NCBI GenBank assembly: GCA_018268465.1 | Contig: JAFDWN010000038.1 | Location: 1 to 55,286, forward strand | Reading direction: 5' to 3' | DNA: 55,286 bases | Source: Actinomycetota bacterium | GTDB lineage: Bacteria > Actinomycetota > Actinomycetes > Mycobacteriales > Mycobacteriaceae | Shown: piece after piece, positions 1-8,532 of the stretch | Position numbering within the stretch: the first letter of the stretch is position 1 | Layout: every line of letters starts with the position of its first letter | Program-made: the position numbers and the translations under genes | The notes under the pieces: model-generated | The model's input: the letters and a program-made list of their open reading frames with translations, nothing else | Told to the model about the DNA's origin: nothing | Database searches by the model: none

Positions 1-131
1 AAAACCCGTTACGAAGGTGTTTGCTGGCGCCACGCCGGGCGGACGGCCGATTTGGCGCACGCTCGCGGCCGGTCGGACCCCCGTGCGGGTGGCGCTTGCC
101 ATCGATCAGAGGATGCGGGAAGGGTGAACTC
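1..131. other. leader region before the first gene
   Basis: No gene can be supported here. The acyl-CoA dehydrogenase frame stays open upstream of its ATG, but those codons do not resemble the family N-terminus. A purine-rich GGGAAGGG stretch around 117-125 is the likely ribosome binding site of the gene starting at 132. Whether another gene ends just left of the window cannot be seen. Confidence 0.4.
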
Positions 132-1280
132 ATGGCGCTCACGAACGACGAACAGCAGATCGTCGACCTGGTGACGGAGTTCGTCGACGAACGGGTCAGA
201 CCGCGGGTGCGCGAATTCGAATCGGATGACGTCTATCCCGCGGAGTTCATCGACGAGATGAAGGGCCTCGGCTTCTTCGGGCTGCTGGTGCCGGCGGAGT
301 TCGGCGGTGTGGACGTCAGCACGGCGTGTTTCGCCCTTGTCACCGAGGAACTGGCCCGGGGGTGGATGAGCCTGGCGGGTGCGATCGGCGGTCATTCGGT
401 GATCGCCTACCTGATCACGACCTTCGGCACCGCCCGGCAACGGGCGAGATACCTGCCCGGCATGGCCGACGGGTCGATCAGGGCGACGATGGCACTCACC
501 GAACCCGGCGGTGGCAGTGATCTGCAAGCGATGCGCACCACGGCCGTTCGCGACGGCGCGGCGTGGTCCGTCACGGGTTCGAAGACGTGGATCTCCAACG
601 CGGCCCACTCCGGCCTGTTCGGACTGCTCTGCATCACCGATCGTGATGCCCGCCCGGCGCACACGGGCATGAGTGTGCTGCTCGTGGAACCCGGTGACGG
701 GCTTGTCATCTCGAAGAAGCTGCCCAAGCTGGGCTACCGCGGTGTCGAGGCCTGCGAAGTGGTGTTCGAGGGCCGGCGGGTGGACGATGACGCCGTGCTC
801 GGTGGTGCCCCCGGCGCGGGCTGGGCGCAGATGATGCGCGGCCTGGAGATCGGGCGCATCCAGGTCGCCGCGCGGGCCGTCGGTGTGGGGCAGGCCGCGC
901 TGGACGCGGCCGTGCGCTACGCCCAGGAACGGCAGTCGTTCGGAAAGCCGATCTGGAAACACCAATCGGTCGGGAACTTGCTGGCCGATATGGCCACCAA
1001 ACAGCGCGCCGCGCGGTTGCTGACCCTCGATGCCGCCGCGAAGCTCGACTCCGGCCAACGCGCCGACATGGAAGCCGGCATGGCCAAGCTGTTCGCGTCG
1101 GAGTCGGCGATGCAGATCGCCCTGGACGCGATCCGCGTGCACGGTGGCTATGGGTACTCCAGGGAATTCGACGTCGAACGCTACTTCCGTGACGCGCCGC
1201 TGATGATCGTCGGGGAGGGCACCAACGAGATCCAGCGCAATGTCATCGCCGCCCAGCTCATCGCGCGCAACCCCATCTGA
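132..1280 (+). CDS. acyl-CoA dehydrogenase
   Basis: A 382-residue flavoprotein of the acyl-CoA dehydrogenase family, which oxidises an acyl-CoA to the enoyl-CoA and passes electrons to ETF. The sequence shows the helical N-terminal domain, the mid-domain motif ALTEPGGGSDLQAM, the WISNA segment, and the C-terminal VHGGYGYSREF followed by GEGTNEIQR, where the catalytic Glu is usually found. Length is normal for a short- or medium-chain enzyme. The ATG at 132 gives the usual family start (MALTNDEQQ) and has a GGAAGG-type ribosome binding site. It converges on a LysR gene, so the neighbours do not reveal the substrate. Confidence 0.93.
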   Translation: MALTNDEQQIVDLVTEFVDERVRPRVREFESDDVYPAEFIDEMKGLGFFGLLVPAEFGGVDVSTACFALVTEELARGWMSLAGAIGGHSVIAYLITTFGTARQRARYLPGMADGSIRATMALTEPGGGSDLQAMRTTAVRDGAAWSVTGSKTWISNAAHSGLFGLLCITDRDARPAHTGMSVLLVEPGDGLVISKKLPKLGYRGVEACEVVFEGRRVDDDAVLGGAPGAGWAQMMRGLEIGRIQVAARAVGVGQAALDAAVRYAQERQSFGKPIWKHQSVGNLLADMATKQRAARLLTLDAAAKLDSGQRADMEAGMAKLFASESAMQIALDAIRVHGGYGYSREFDVERYFRDAPLMIVGEGTNEIQRNVIAAQLIARNPI

Positions 1281-1301
1281 CCAGAGCAACCCAGCCGACG
1301 G

Positions 1302-2228
1302 TCACGGCGTCGACCGGGGCCAGTGCTCCAGCGACGGCGGCGCCCCCTCCGGTCGGAGGCGTTCGAGCACCGCGCGCAGCGGCGGCCACATCGAGCGGCC
1401 CCGGCGGACCACCGCGTACGCGGTCATGACCACACTCGGGTCGTGCAGCGGCACCACCGTCAGGCCTTCCCGCGGCGGTCGTCCGACCGGCAGAAGGCCG
1501 ACGCCGTACCTGGCCAGGATCAGGTCCTCGACCAGGTCCAGCGTGTCGATCTGATGGGCGATGCGAGGGTTGAACCCGGCCAGCGCGGCCAGTGTGCGCA
1601 CGGCACCTTCGTCGGCGGTGTTGCGGGAGTTGACGATCCACGTGCGGTCGGCGAACTCCGCGAGGTCGGCGCTGCCGGCGCTGTCCCACGGTACCGCCAG
1701 CCCCCACGGCGTGGACCACAGCGGAACCGCTTCGAGCACCGCATCGGGAGACGCGGGTGCGAGGTTGTAGTCGTAGGTCAGGGCCAGGTCGAGATCGTCG
1801 TCGACGAGCAGCCGGAATGCCTCGCCGGGCTCGTACTCGCTGATGATCACGTCCAGCCCCGGATGGGTGCTGGCCAGTTCGGCGAGGACGGGCAGCAGCG
1901 ATACCCGGATGCCGGTGGCGAATCCACCGACCCGCAGGGTTCCCGCCGGTTCGGCGTCGGGGCGCAGGTCCAGCCGGGCGGCATCGACCGCCGCCAGGAT
2001 CGTGACTGCGTGATCGGCCAACCGGCGCCCCGCCGGGGTCAACCGCACCCGCCTGCCCTCAGGCTCGATCAACGGGGCGCCGGCCTCCTTGGCCAGCGCG
2101 GCGATCTGCTGGGACACCGTGGAGGTCGTCATGGCGAAGGATTCGGCTACCGCCCGCATCGACCCCAGGCGTGAGAGTGCGAGCAGCAGGCGCAGCCGGC
2201 GCGGATCCACACCGAGATTGTTCAGCAT
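1302..2228 (-). CDS. LysR family transcriptional regulator
   Basis: A 308-residue LysR-type regulator. The N-terminus carries a winged helix-turn-helix (GSMRAVAESFAMTTSTVSQQIAALAKE), followed by the LTPAGRRL wing and a periplasmic-binding-protein-like effector domain. I chose the ATG at 2228 because MLNNLGVDPRRLRLLLAL looks like a typical LysR start; another in-frame ATG at 2249 would add seven residues. The gene is divergent from the amidase at 2301 with only about 70 bases between them, so it probably controls that amidase and itself. The effector is unknown. Confidence 0.9.
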   Translation of the reverse strand: MLNNLGVDPRRLRLLLALSRLGSMRAVAESFAMTTSTVSQQIAALAKEAGAPLIEPEGRRVRLTPAGRRLADHAVTILAAVDAARLDLRPDAEPAGTLRVGGFATGIRVSLLPVLAELASTHPGLDVIISEYEPGEAFRLLVDDDLDLALTYDYNLAPASPDAVLEAVPLWSTPWGLAVPWDSAGSADLAEFADRTWIVNSRNTADEGAVRTLAALAGFNPRIAHQIDTLDLVEDLILARYGVGLLPVGRPPREGLTVVPLHDPSVVMTAYAVVRRGRSMWPPLRAVLERLRPEGAPPSLEHWPRSTP

Positions 2229-2251
2229 CGCGCTCGTCGGGGGCGGCATTG

Positions 2252-2268
2252 GTTCAGAAAGGCCGAAC
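2252..2268. promoter_or_regulatory. candidate LysR operator (GTTC-N9-GAAC)
   Basis: An inverted repeat with 4-base arms, GTTC and GAAC, separated by nine bases in the short region between the divergent LysR and amidase genes. It contains a T-N11-A arrangement (2254 and 2266), the classic LysR contact pattern. Short arms make chance occurrence possible, so position is the main argument. Confidence 0.3.
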
Positions 2269-2300
2269 GGTCCGGCCCGGTTGCGGTAGACACAAGACCC

Positions 2301-4034
2301 ATGGCCACACCATTCGACGTCGTGGAAACATCCATCGCCGACCTGCGCGACGCCCTCGACGGCGGTGTCGTCACCGCGGTCGGTCTGCTCGACGCGTATC
2401 TCGCGCGCATCGCCGCATTCGATCGGGATGGCATCCGGCTGAACTCGGTTGTGGTCCTCAACCCCGAGGCCCGTTCCGAGGCGGTGGCGTCCGACGCGCG
2501 CCGCGCCGCCGGCGAAACCCGGGGGCCGATGGACGGCATTCCCTACACGGCCAAGGACAGTTACCTCGCACGCGGCCTGACGGCGGCCGCGGGCAGTCCC
2601 GCATTCGCTGCACTCACCGCGCAGCGCGACGCGTTCACCATCGAACGACTGCGGGCGGCGGGTGCGGTGCTGATCGGGCTGACGAATATGCCGCCGATGG
2701 CCAACGGCGGTATGCAGCGGGGTGTGTATGGACGTGCCGAAAGTCCTTACAATGCGGCGTATCTGACGTCAGCGTTCGGTTCGGGTTCGTCGAACGGGTC
2801 GGGGACGGCGACGGCGGCGTCGTTCGGCGCGTTCGGTCTGGGGGAGGAGACGTGGTCCTCTGGCCGCGCCCCGGCGTCCAACAATGCACTGTGCGCGTAC
2901 ACGCCTTCGCGTGGTGTCATCTCGATGCGAGGTAACTGGCCGTTGGTGCCGACGATGGACGTCGTGGTTCCGCACACCAGGACGATGGCCGACATGTTCG
3001 AGGTGCTCGACGTGATCGTCGCCGACGACACCGACTCCCGCGGCGATTTCTGGCGGGCGCAGCCGTGGGTGCGATTGCCGCGCGCGAGCGAGGTCAGGCC
3101 GCCGTCGTATACGGCCCTGCGCGCTGGTGACGCCGCCGCGGCGCGCGAGGTGCTGGCGGGTCTGCGGGTCGGGGTGCCGCGGATGTACGTCAACGCCGAT
3201 CCCGACGCCGGAACGGCGGAAGCCGGACGCACGCCGGGTATCGGCGGTTCGACCGGTGCCCGCGTCGACACCCGCCCCTCGGTGCTGGACCTGTTCGACG
3301 CGGCCCGCCGAGATCTGGAAGCCGCCGGAGCCGGCACGCTCGAGGTCGACTTTCCTGTCGTCTCCAACTACGAGGGCGACCGGCCGGGCGCGCCAACAAT
3401 TTTCACGCGCGGCCTGGTGAGCGCCGAATACCTGCGCCGGGAGATCGTGGACCTCTCGGCGTGGGCGTGGGACGACTTCCTGCGGGCCAACGGAGATCCG
3501 GCGCTGAGCCGGCTGGCCGATGTCGACGGCGCCGCGATCTTCCCCCATCCCGAGGGTGCGCTGCCCGACCGCTACACCGGGTTCGACGACGACATCGCGG
3601 CCTACCCCGCGTTCGTGCGGGATCACCCGATCGAATCGTTCGCCGAGATCCCGCATCTCGACGAGGGCGTCAACGGATTGGAGCGGACCCGCGAGATCGA
3701 CTTGGAACAGTGGATGGATCGGCTCGGCCTGGACGTGGTCGCCTTCCCCGCGGTCGCCGACGTCGGCCCGGCCGACATGGACGTCAACCCGGCTTCCGCC
3801 GACCTGGGGTGGCGTAACGGTGTGTGGGTCGCCAACGGGAACCTGGTTCCGCGCCATCTCGGTATTCCCACCGTGACGGTGCCGATGGGCACCATGGCCG
3901 ACACCGGTATGCCGGTCGGACTGACGTTCGCCGGCCGTGCCTACGACGACACCCGGCTGCTGCGCATCGCGGCGGCGTTCGAGGCGACCGGCCGGCGCCG
4001 GACGGTTCCACCGCGCACGCCGGCCCTGCGCTGA
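2301..4034 (+). CDS. amidase (amidase-signature family)
   Basis: A 577-residue amidase-signature enzyme, a family hydrolysing amides through a Ser-cisSer-Lys triad. PYTAKDSYLARGL holds the expected Lys near residue 80. GSGSSNGSGTATAASFG followed by GEETWSSGRAPAS is the Gly/Ser-rich signature. The C-terminus ends with the conserved VTVPMG and PVGLTFAGRAYDD segments. The ATG at 2301 is the natural start. No signal peptide is visible, so a cytoplasmic location is expected. The long insertion around residues 290-420 is larger than in minimal family members. The substrate is unknown; control by the divergent LysR gene is likely. Confidence 0.88.
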   Translation: MATPFDVVETSIADLRDALDGGVVTAVGLLDAYLARIAAFDRDGIRLNSVVVLNPEARSEAVASDARRAAGETRGPMDGIPYTAKDSYLARGLTAAAGSPAFAALTAQRDAFTIERLRAAGAVLIGLTNMPPMANGGMQRGVYGRAESPYNAAYLTSAFGSGSSNGSGTATAASFGAFGLGEETWSSGRAPASNNALCAYTPSRGVISMRGNWPLVPTMDVVVPHTRTMADMFEVLDVIVADDTDSRGDFWRAQPWVRLPRASEVRPPSYTALRAGDAAAAREVLAGLRVGVPRMYVNADPDAGTAEAGRTPGIGGSTGARVDTRPSVLDLFDAARRDLEAAGAGTLEVDFPVVSNYEGDRPGAPTIFTRGLVSAEYLRREIVDLSAWAWDDFLRANGDPALSRLADVDGAAIFPHPEGALPDRYTGFDDDIAAYPAFVRDHPIESFAEIPHLDEGVNGLERTREIDLEQWMDRLGLDVVAFPAVADVGPADMDVNPASADLGWRNGVWVANGNLVPRHLGIPTVTVPMGTMADTGMPVGLTFAGRAYDDTRLLRIAAAFEATGRRRTVPPRTPALR

Positions 4035-4050
4035 GCGCCGGTCAGCTCAG
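4031..4050. terminator. hairpin between convergent amidase and rhomboid genes
   Basis: Perfect 6-bp arms CTGAGC and GCTCAG with an 8-base loop. The element includes the stop codons of both convergent genes. There is no T tract, which is common for mycobacterial terminators. It could act in both directions. Confidence 0.4.
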
Positions 4051-4923
4051 GCCGAGGCGTCCACCGAACAGTTCGAGCAGCTCACTGGTACGCCACCAGA
4101 CCAGCCCGACGAGGACCAGCAGCACGACGGCGGAGACACCGGCCTGGACGAGTGTGCGGTGCGCGGGTGGCGCGTATGCGTAGGCCCAGGCCACCAGCGC
4201 GCCGGTGAGCAGGCCGCCCAGATGGCCCTGCCAGCTGATCGACTGCGAGCTGATCAGCGGGAACACCAGCGTGAAGACCACGTTGATGGCGATCAGCCCC
4301 GTCACCCACCGCACGTCGAGTTTGAGCCGTTTGGCGACCACGTACGTCGCCCCGAACAGACCGAACACCGCACCCGAGGCGCCCGCGGTCGCGGAGTTCA
4401 GCGGTGACAGTAGGTAGACGAGCACCGACCCGCCCAGTGCGCTGAGCGCGTAGAGGGCGCCGTAGCGAACTCGGCCCAGCCAGGCTTCCAGCGGCGGACC
4501 GATGACGTACAGCGCCCACATGTTGAACAGGATGTGCGCGACGCCGTAGTGCAGGAAGGCCGAGGTGGCCAGCCGGTAGAGCTGCCCGTCGGCGACGGCG
4601 GGCGGCCACAGCGCGAACCTGGTCTCCAGATCCTTCGACGCCATCTGCAGGATGAACGCCCCGACGTTGAGTGCGATCAGTCCGTAGGTGACCAACGGGG
4701 TCGGCGAGCCCTGGCGGCCACCGAAGTGAGTGCGCGGCGCCCGCACCGTGGCGGCGCCCTCCTTGACACAGTCGACGCACTGGTGCCCGACGGCCGCGGC
4801 GCGCATACATTCGGGGCAGATGGGTCGTTGGCAGCGGGTGCAGCGCACATAGGTGACGCGGTCGGGATGGCGGTAGCACGTCGGCGTCTCGGCCGGTGAT
4901 TCCGGGGGCCTCGGGAAGCTCAT
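4042..4923 (-). CDS. rhomboid family intramembrane serine protease
   Basis: A 293-residue membrane protein with the rhomboid catalytic pair: Ser in GASGAVFGLFG and His in SWQGHLGGLLTG. The core has about six membrane helices, with HILFNMWALYVIG as the conserved HxxxN helix and loop. The first ~45 residues form a Cys/His-rich B-box-like zinc segment (CYRHPDR, CTRCQRPICPEC, CVDC), seen in many actinobacterial rhomboids. I chose the ATG at 4923 because the zinc segment follows directly; upstream in-frame codons look like noise. Substrates are unknown. The gene is divergent from the FGGY kinase. Confidence 0.92.
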   Translation of the reverse strand: MSFPRPPESPAETPTCYRHPDRVTYVRCTRCQRPICPECMRAAAVGHQCVDCVKEGAATVRAPRTHFGGRQGSPTPLVTYGLIALNVGAFILQMASKDLETRFALWPPAVADGQLYRLATSAFLHYGVAHILFNMWALYVIGPPLEAWLGRVRYGALYALSALGGSVLVYLLSPLNSATAGASGAVFGLFGATYVVAKRLKLDVRWVTGLIAINVVFTLVFPLISSQSISWQGHLGGLLTGALVAWAYAYAPPAHRTLVQAGVSAVVLLVLVGLVWWRTSELLELFGGRLGLS

Positions 4924-5057
4924 CTGGGCGGTACCGTTCCGTCGCTGTGTGCCCACCCGCAGGGTGCGGGTGGTCCTCGCCACCGACCATAGTGGCCCGG
5001 CGTTCGCCGGCCGTGGTCCTGCCCATCGGGGACGGTGATCCACGTAGGGTTGACGGC

Positions 5058-6539
5058 GTGCAGTTGCTGCTCGGAATCGATATGGGTACGGGAAGCACCA
5101 AGGGTGTCCTCGTCGACACGTCGGGCTCGGTCATCGCCTCCGAGACCATCGCACACGCGGTGGATCTGCCCCGTCCCGGCTGGGCTGAGGTGGACGCCGA
5201 GGCGATGTGGTGGCGTGAGGTGTGCCGCATCAGCGCGACGCTCATTGGTCAGATGCCCCCCGGCAGCTCGCTGGCGGGGGTCGGTGTCAGCGGTGTCGGG
5301 CCCTGCCTGGTGCTGTGTGACGACGACCTGCGGCCGCTGCGGCCCGCCATCCTCTACGGCATCGACACTCGCGCGACCGACGAGATCGCTTCGCTGACCG
5401 AAGAATTCGGCGAAGCGGAGATCCTCGAGCGGGCCGGAACGCTGTTGTCCAGCCAGGCGATCGGGCCCAAGCTCGAATGGGTTCGCCGCCGCGAACCCGA
5501 GGTGTTCGCACGGGCCCGCGCCTGGTACGGCTCGAACTCCTTCATCGCGGCCAAGCTCACGGGCGAGTACGTGATGGACCACCACACCGCCAGTCAGTGC
5601 GACCCCCTCTATGCCACACGCGAATTCGGCTGGAATGAGGTCTGGGCGCGGCGGATCTGCGGTCATCTGCCCCTGCCGCGGCTGGTGTGGCCCAGCGAGG
5701 TCGTCGGGGCGGTCACCGCGGCAGCGGCATCCGAGACGGGGCTGCCCGTGGGCACCCCCGTGGTGGCAGGCACCGTGGACGCCTATTCGGAAGCGTTCTC
5801 GGTGGGTGTCCGGCGGCCCGGCGATCAGATGCTGATGTACGGCTCGACGATGTTTCTCGTGCAGGTCATCGACGAGTACCACAGCGATCCGACGCTGTGG
5901 ACCACGGCGGGCGTCGAAGCCGGGACCCTGACGCTCGCCGCGGGCACGTCGACCGCGGGCAGCCTCATCGGGTGGTTGCAGTCGGTCACCGGCGGCGCAT
6001 CGTTCGACGAGCTGATGGCCGATGCGCAGCGGGTCCCGCCGGGCAGCGAAGGTCTGCTGGTGCTGCCCTATCTGGCGGGGGAGCGGACGCCCGTGTTCGA
6101 TCCGCGCGCACGGGGTGTGGTGGTGGGGCTGACGTTGCGGCACGGCCGCGGTCATCTGATCCGTGCCGCCTACGAAGGCATCGCGTTCGGGATCCGGCAG
6201 ATCCTGGAGCGCTTCGACGACGCGCACGGCGGCGAGCGAACGGTCGCGGTGGGCGGTGGTCTGCGCAGCCCGATTTGGGCGCAGGCGGTCAGCGACGTGA
6301 CGGGGCGTCCGCAGTTGGTGCCCGAGCAGGCGATCGGCGCCAGCTATGGCGACGCGCTGCTCGCCGCGATCGGGGTGGGATTGGTGCCCCCCGACACGGA
6401 CTGGGCCAGGATCACCCGGGAGATCACGCCGGACCCGGCCAACGGTGCCGTCTACGAAGAGCTGTACGGGATCTGGCGCGAACTCTATCCCGCGACCCGC
6501 GACCAGGTGCACCGCCTGGCCGAGGCGGGGCCCCGCTAG
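5058..6539 (+). CDS. FGGY family carbohydrate kinase
   Basis: A 493-residue sugar kinase of the FGGY family, xylulokinase-like. GIDMGTGSTKGVLVD is the N-terminal phosphate-binding motif, PGWAEVDAEAMWW is the typical substrate-domain strand, and VVAGTVDAYSEAF carries the likely catalytic Asp. LPYLAGERTPVFDPRARG and the C-terminal AVGGGLRSPIWAQAVSDV complete the ATPase fold. The GTG at 5058 gives the usual start just before the first motif. It lies beside the tetritol locus and converges on the SDR dehydrogenase, so a ketose from that pathway is a reasonable but unproven substrate. Confidence 0.88.
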   Translation: MQLLLGIDMGTGSTKGVLVDTSGSVIASETIAHAVDLPRPGWAEVDAEAMWWREVCRISATLIGQMPPGSSLAGVGVSGVGPCLVLCDDDLRPLRPAILYGIDTRATDEIASLTEEFGEAEILERAGTLLSSQAIGPKLEWVRRREPEVFARARAWYGSNSFIAAKLTGEYVMDHHTASQCDPLYATREFGWNEVWARRICGHLPLPRLVWPSEVVGAVTAAAASETGLPVGTPVVAGTVDAYSEAFSVGVRRPGDQMLMYGSTMFLVQVIDEYHSDPTLWTTAGVEAGTLTLAAGTSTAGSLIGWLQSVTGGASFDELMADAQRVPPGSEGLLVLPYLAGERTPVFDPRARGVVVGLTLRHGRGHLIRAAYEGIAFGIRQILERFDDAHGGERTVAVGGGLRSPIWAQAVSDVTGRPQLVPEQAIGASYGDALLAAIGVGLVPPDTDWARITREITPDPANGAVYEELYGIWRELYPATRDQVHRLAEAGPR

Positions 6540-6547
6540 TCTGCGGG
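6532..6547. terminator. short hairpin between convergent kinase and SDR genes
   Basis: Arms CCCGC and GCGGG with a 6-base loop overlap the kinase stop codon and lie just before the convergent SDR stop. Short stem and no T run, so this is a weak call. Confidence 0.28.
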
Positions 6548-6549
6548 CC

Positions 6550-7341
6550 TCAGCCCATGGTGTAGCCGCCGTCGATCGGGATGTCCACCCCGTTGACCAT
6601 GCTGGACGCGTCGGAAGCGAGCCACACCACGGCGTCGGACACCTCGGAGGGGACCGCGAAGCGACCCAACGGGATTCGCGCGATCATCGGCGCGGCTTTG
6701 GATTCCTCGCCCCACACCCGCTGACCCATCTCGGTGAGCACCACGGTCGGGCACACCGAATTGGCGCGGATACCGTGCGGGCCGAGTTCACGGGCCAGCA
6801 CCTTGGTGGCCATCACCAGGCCGGCCTTCGATGCGCAGTAGGCGTAGTGGTCGGGCAGGGGAGCCAGCGCGGCGGCGGAGGCCACGGTGATGATCGAACC
6901 CCCGGTGCCCTGTTCGACCATGGTGGCGCCGACCGCCGCGGCCAGCAGCGCCGGTGCCCGCAGATTCACCGCGATGGTCGCGTCGAACAGTGCGGGGTCG
7001 GTGTCGACGACCGGTTGGGGGTGTGAGATTCCGGCGTTGTTGACCAGCACGTCGAGGCCGCCGAACGCGTCGCATGCGAGACCGGTCAACTCCGCCGGTC
7101 CCTGTGGCGTGGCGAGATCGACTGCGGCGGTGCGCACCTCGACGCCGAATTCGTCACCCAACGCCGACCGGGCCGCGGCCAGTTCCGCCTCGTCGCGGCC
7201 GCTGAGAATCAGGTGGGCGCCCGCAACCGCGAACGCGCGGGCGATATCGGCGCCGATACCCTTGGTGGCGCCGGTGATCAGCGCGCGTTTGCCGGTCAGC
7301 CGCAGACCACCGGCATAGCGGGGTTCGGCGAGTGTTGTCAC
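6550..7341 (-). CDS. dthD: SDR dehydrogenase, probable D-threitol dehydrogenase
   Basis: A 263-residue classical short-chain dehydrogenase. It shows the cofactor motif GATKGIGADIA, the NNAG motif, catalytic Ser in the VASAAAL strand and the YCASK Tyr/Lys pair. The GTG at 7341 has a GAAAGG ribosome binding site and sits 10 bases after the SorC gene stop, so the two are co-transcribed. An SDR enzyme oxidising D-threitol to D-erythrulose is known from M. smegmatis tetritol catabolism. The symbol rests on this context plus family, not on a sequence comparison; another polyol is possible. Confidence 0.72.
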   Translation of the reverse strand: MTTLAEPRYAGGLRLTGKRALITGATKGIGADIARAFAVAGAHLILSGRDEAELAAARSALGDEFGVEVRTAAVDLATPQGPAELTGLACDAFGGLDVLVNNAGISHPQPVVDTDPALFDATIAVNLRAPALLAAAVGATMVEQGTGGSIITVASAAALAPLPDHYAYCASKAGLVMATKVLARELGPHGIRANSVCPTVVLTEMGQRVWGEESKAAPMIARIPLGRFAVPSEVSDAVVWLASDASSMVNGVDIPIDGGYTMG

Positions 7342-7351
7342 GGAAGGCCTT

Positions 7352-8380
7352 TCAGGTGTCGGTGCGGTGGTCGAGCCGGTTGAGGATCGCGGTGGCGGTG
7401 GCCGGATCGGTGACCAGTTGGTTGAAGTATCCCGCCTTGGCGCCCGCGGTGATGGCGTCGATTTTCTCGGCGCCAACCGCGACCCCGATGGTGACCGGAA
7501 TATGCTGCAGCGCTTCGAGTTCCACGGCGATGAGGCGTTCGCGCCCTTCGAAGTCGACCTCGTCGCCGGCCTGATCGTAGAACCGGGAGCACACATCCCC
7601 GACGGCGTCGCGCAGCGAGTTCGACCGGGTCGGCACGAACTGGGGGATGTCGGAGCGCAGCAGCGGCGGCGCGCCGATACCCATCAGCGCACATCTGGCG
7701 TGCGGCCACAGATGTAGAACCCGTTGGATGCTGGGATCTTTGAGCAGCGAGGGGTACAACTCGGGACCCGGCAGCGCGGGTGCGAACAGGTAGTTGGGCC
7801 GTCCGCCCACGCGGTTGGCGACCAGACGGGTGATCTCGTTGGTCTGGAACCATTCGTCGGGTTGGTCGTTGCCGCCCACCATCGGTGCGATCAGTGCGCC
7901 GGGCAGTGGCACCAGTTCGTACTGGGCGACTTGGTAGACCGTCCGGCCCGACGACACCAGCAGGATGTCGCCGGGCAACAGGCCCGCCGCGGAGAGCGCG
8001 CGGCCCACCGCCGGGGCCAGGGTGGCTCCCATGGCATCGGCGACGGTGCGGCCGGGACCCGGCTGGGGGATCGGGTGGCTGAGATACACGGTGGTCAGCG
8101 ACAGTGCGCGGGCCAGCCGGTCGCCGAGGTCGCCGACGGCGAGTTCGGCCGGTGCCACCACCTCGATGCGGACGATGCCGCGCCGCTTGGCCTCGGCCAG
8201 CAGGCGGCTCACGGTCGCGCGGCTGGTTCCCAGCTGTGCGGCGACGTCGGCCTGGGTGGCGTCTTCGGTGTAGTACAGCTTGGCCGCGGCGTAGAGCAGG
8301 GACGCGGAGAAGTGCCCGGCCTCGGTCTCGGCTGCCGTGCCGTCGGCGGGTGTCTGGGTGGACTGTGTGGGGCGCGCCAC
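7352..8380 (-). CDS. SorC/DeoR-type sugar-responsive regulator
   Basis: A 342-residue SorC family regulator. An N-terminal helix-turn-helix (QADVAAQLGTSRATVSRLLAEA, about residues 40-65) precedes a sugar-phosphate-binding domain with VSSGRTVYQVA, IGAPPLL and the C-terminal AVGAEKIDAITAGAKAGYFNQLVTD, all family hallmarks. I chose the GTG at 8380; upstream in-frame codons overlap the probable operators. The gene is divergent from the long polyol operon and heads its own SDR transcript, so it is expected to control both in response to a phosphorylated pathway intermediate such as erythrulose phosphate. That ligand is inference. Confidence 0.9.
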   Translation of the reverse strand: MARPTQSTQTPADGTAAETEAGHFSASLLYAAAKLYYTEDATQADVAAQLGTSRATVSRLLAEAKRRGIVRIEVVAPAELAVGDLGDRLARALSLTTVYLSHPIPQPGPGRTVADAMGATLAPAVGRALSAAGLLPGDILLVSSGRTVYQVAQYELVPLPGALIAPMVGGNDQPDEWFQTNEITRLVANRVGGRPNYLFAPALPGPELYPSLLKDPSIQRVLHLWPHARCALMGIGAPPLLRSDIPQFVPTRSNSLRDAVGDVCSRFYDQAGDEVDFEGRERLIAVELEALQHIPVTIGVAVGAEKIDAITAGAKAGYFNQLVTDPATATAILNRLDHRTDT

Positions 8381-8397
8381 GAGTTGAGTATGACATT

Positions 8398-8450
8398 GAA
8401 CATCTGTTCGTTGCCGAAATTCGGTGAACATTCGTTCTGGACAGATGTGC
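8398..8450. promoter_or_regulatory. three related operator-like palindromes upstream of the polyol operon
   Basis: Three 12-base elements lie between the divergent SorC and dehydrogenase genes: GAACATCTGTTC (8398-8409), GAACATTCGTTC (8426-8437) and GGACAGATGTGC (8439-8450). The first is a perfect 5-bp palindrome. The third matches the reverse complement of the first at 10 of 12 bases. Multiple spaced copies fit a tetrameric SorC regulator. Binding is inferred from position and symmetry. Confidence 0.6.
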
Positions 8451-8532
8451 ACAGAGTTCGATACTGTGACGGCACCCACACCGCACCTCCGCGGGTGAAG
8501 AGCAGCCGTCCCGATGTGGCAGGAGATTGCCG

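Noticed and set aside
9-1289. 426-codon antisense frame over the acyl-CoA dehydrogenase
   Set aside because: Low-complexity, Arg/Gly/His-rich translation with no recognisable domain; the plus strand gives a complete dehydrogenase.
4920-6512. 530-codon open frame antisense to the FGGY kinase
   Set aside because: It is a shadow of the real kinase gene in high-GC DNA. Its translation is Arg/Gly/His/Pro-rich without any family motif, while the plus strand shows clear kinase motifs.
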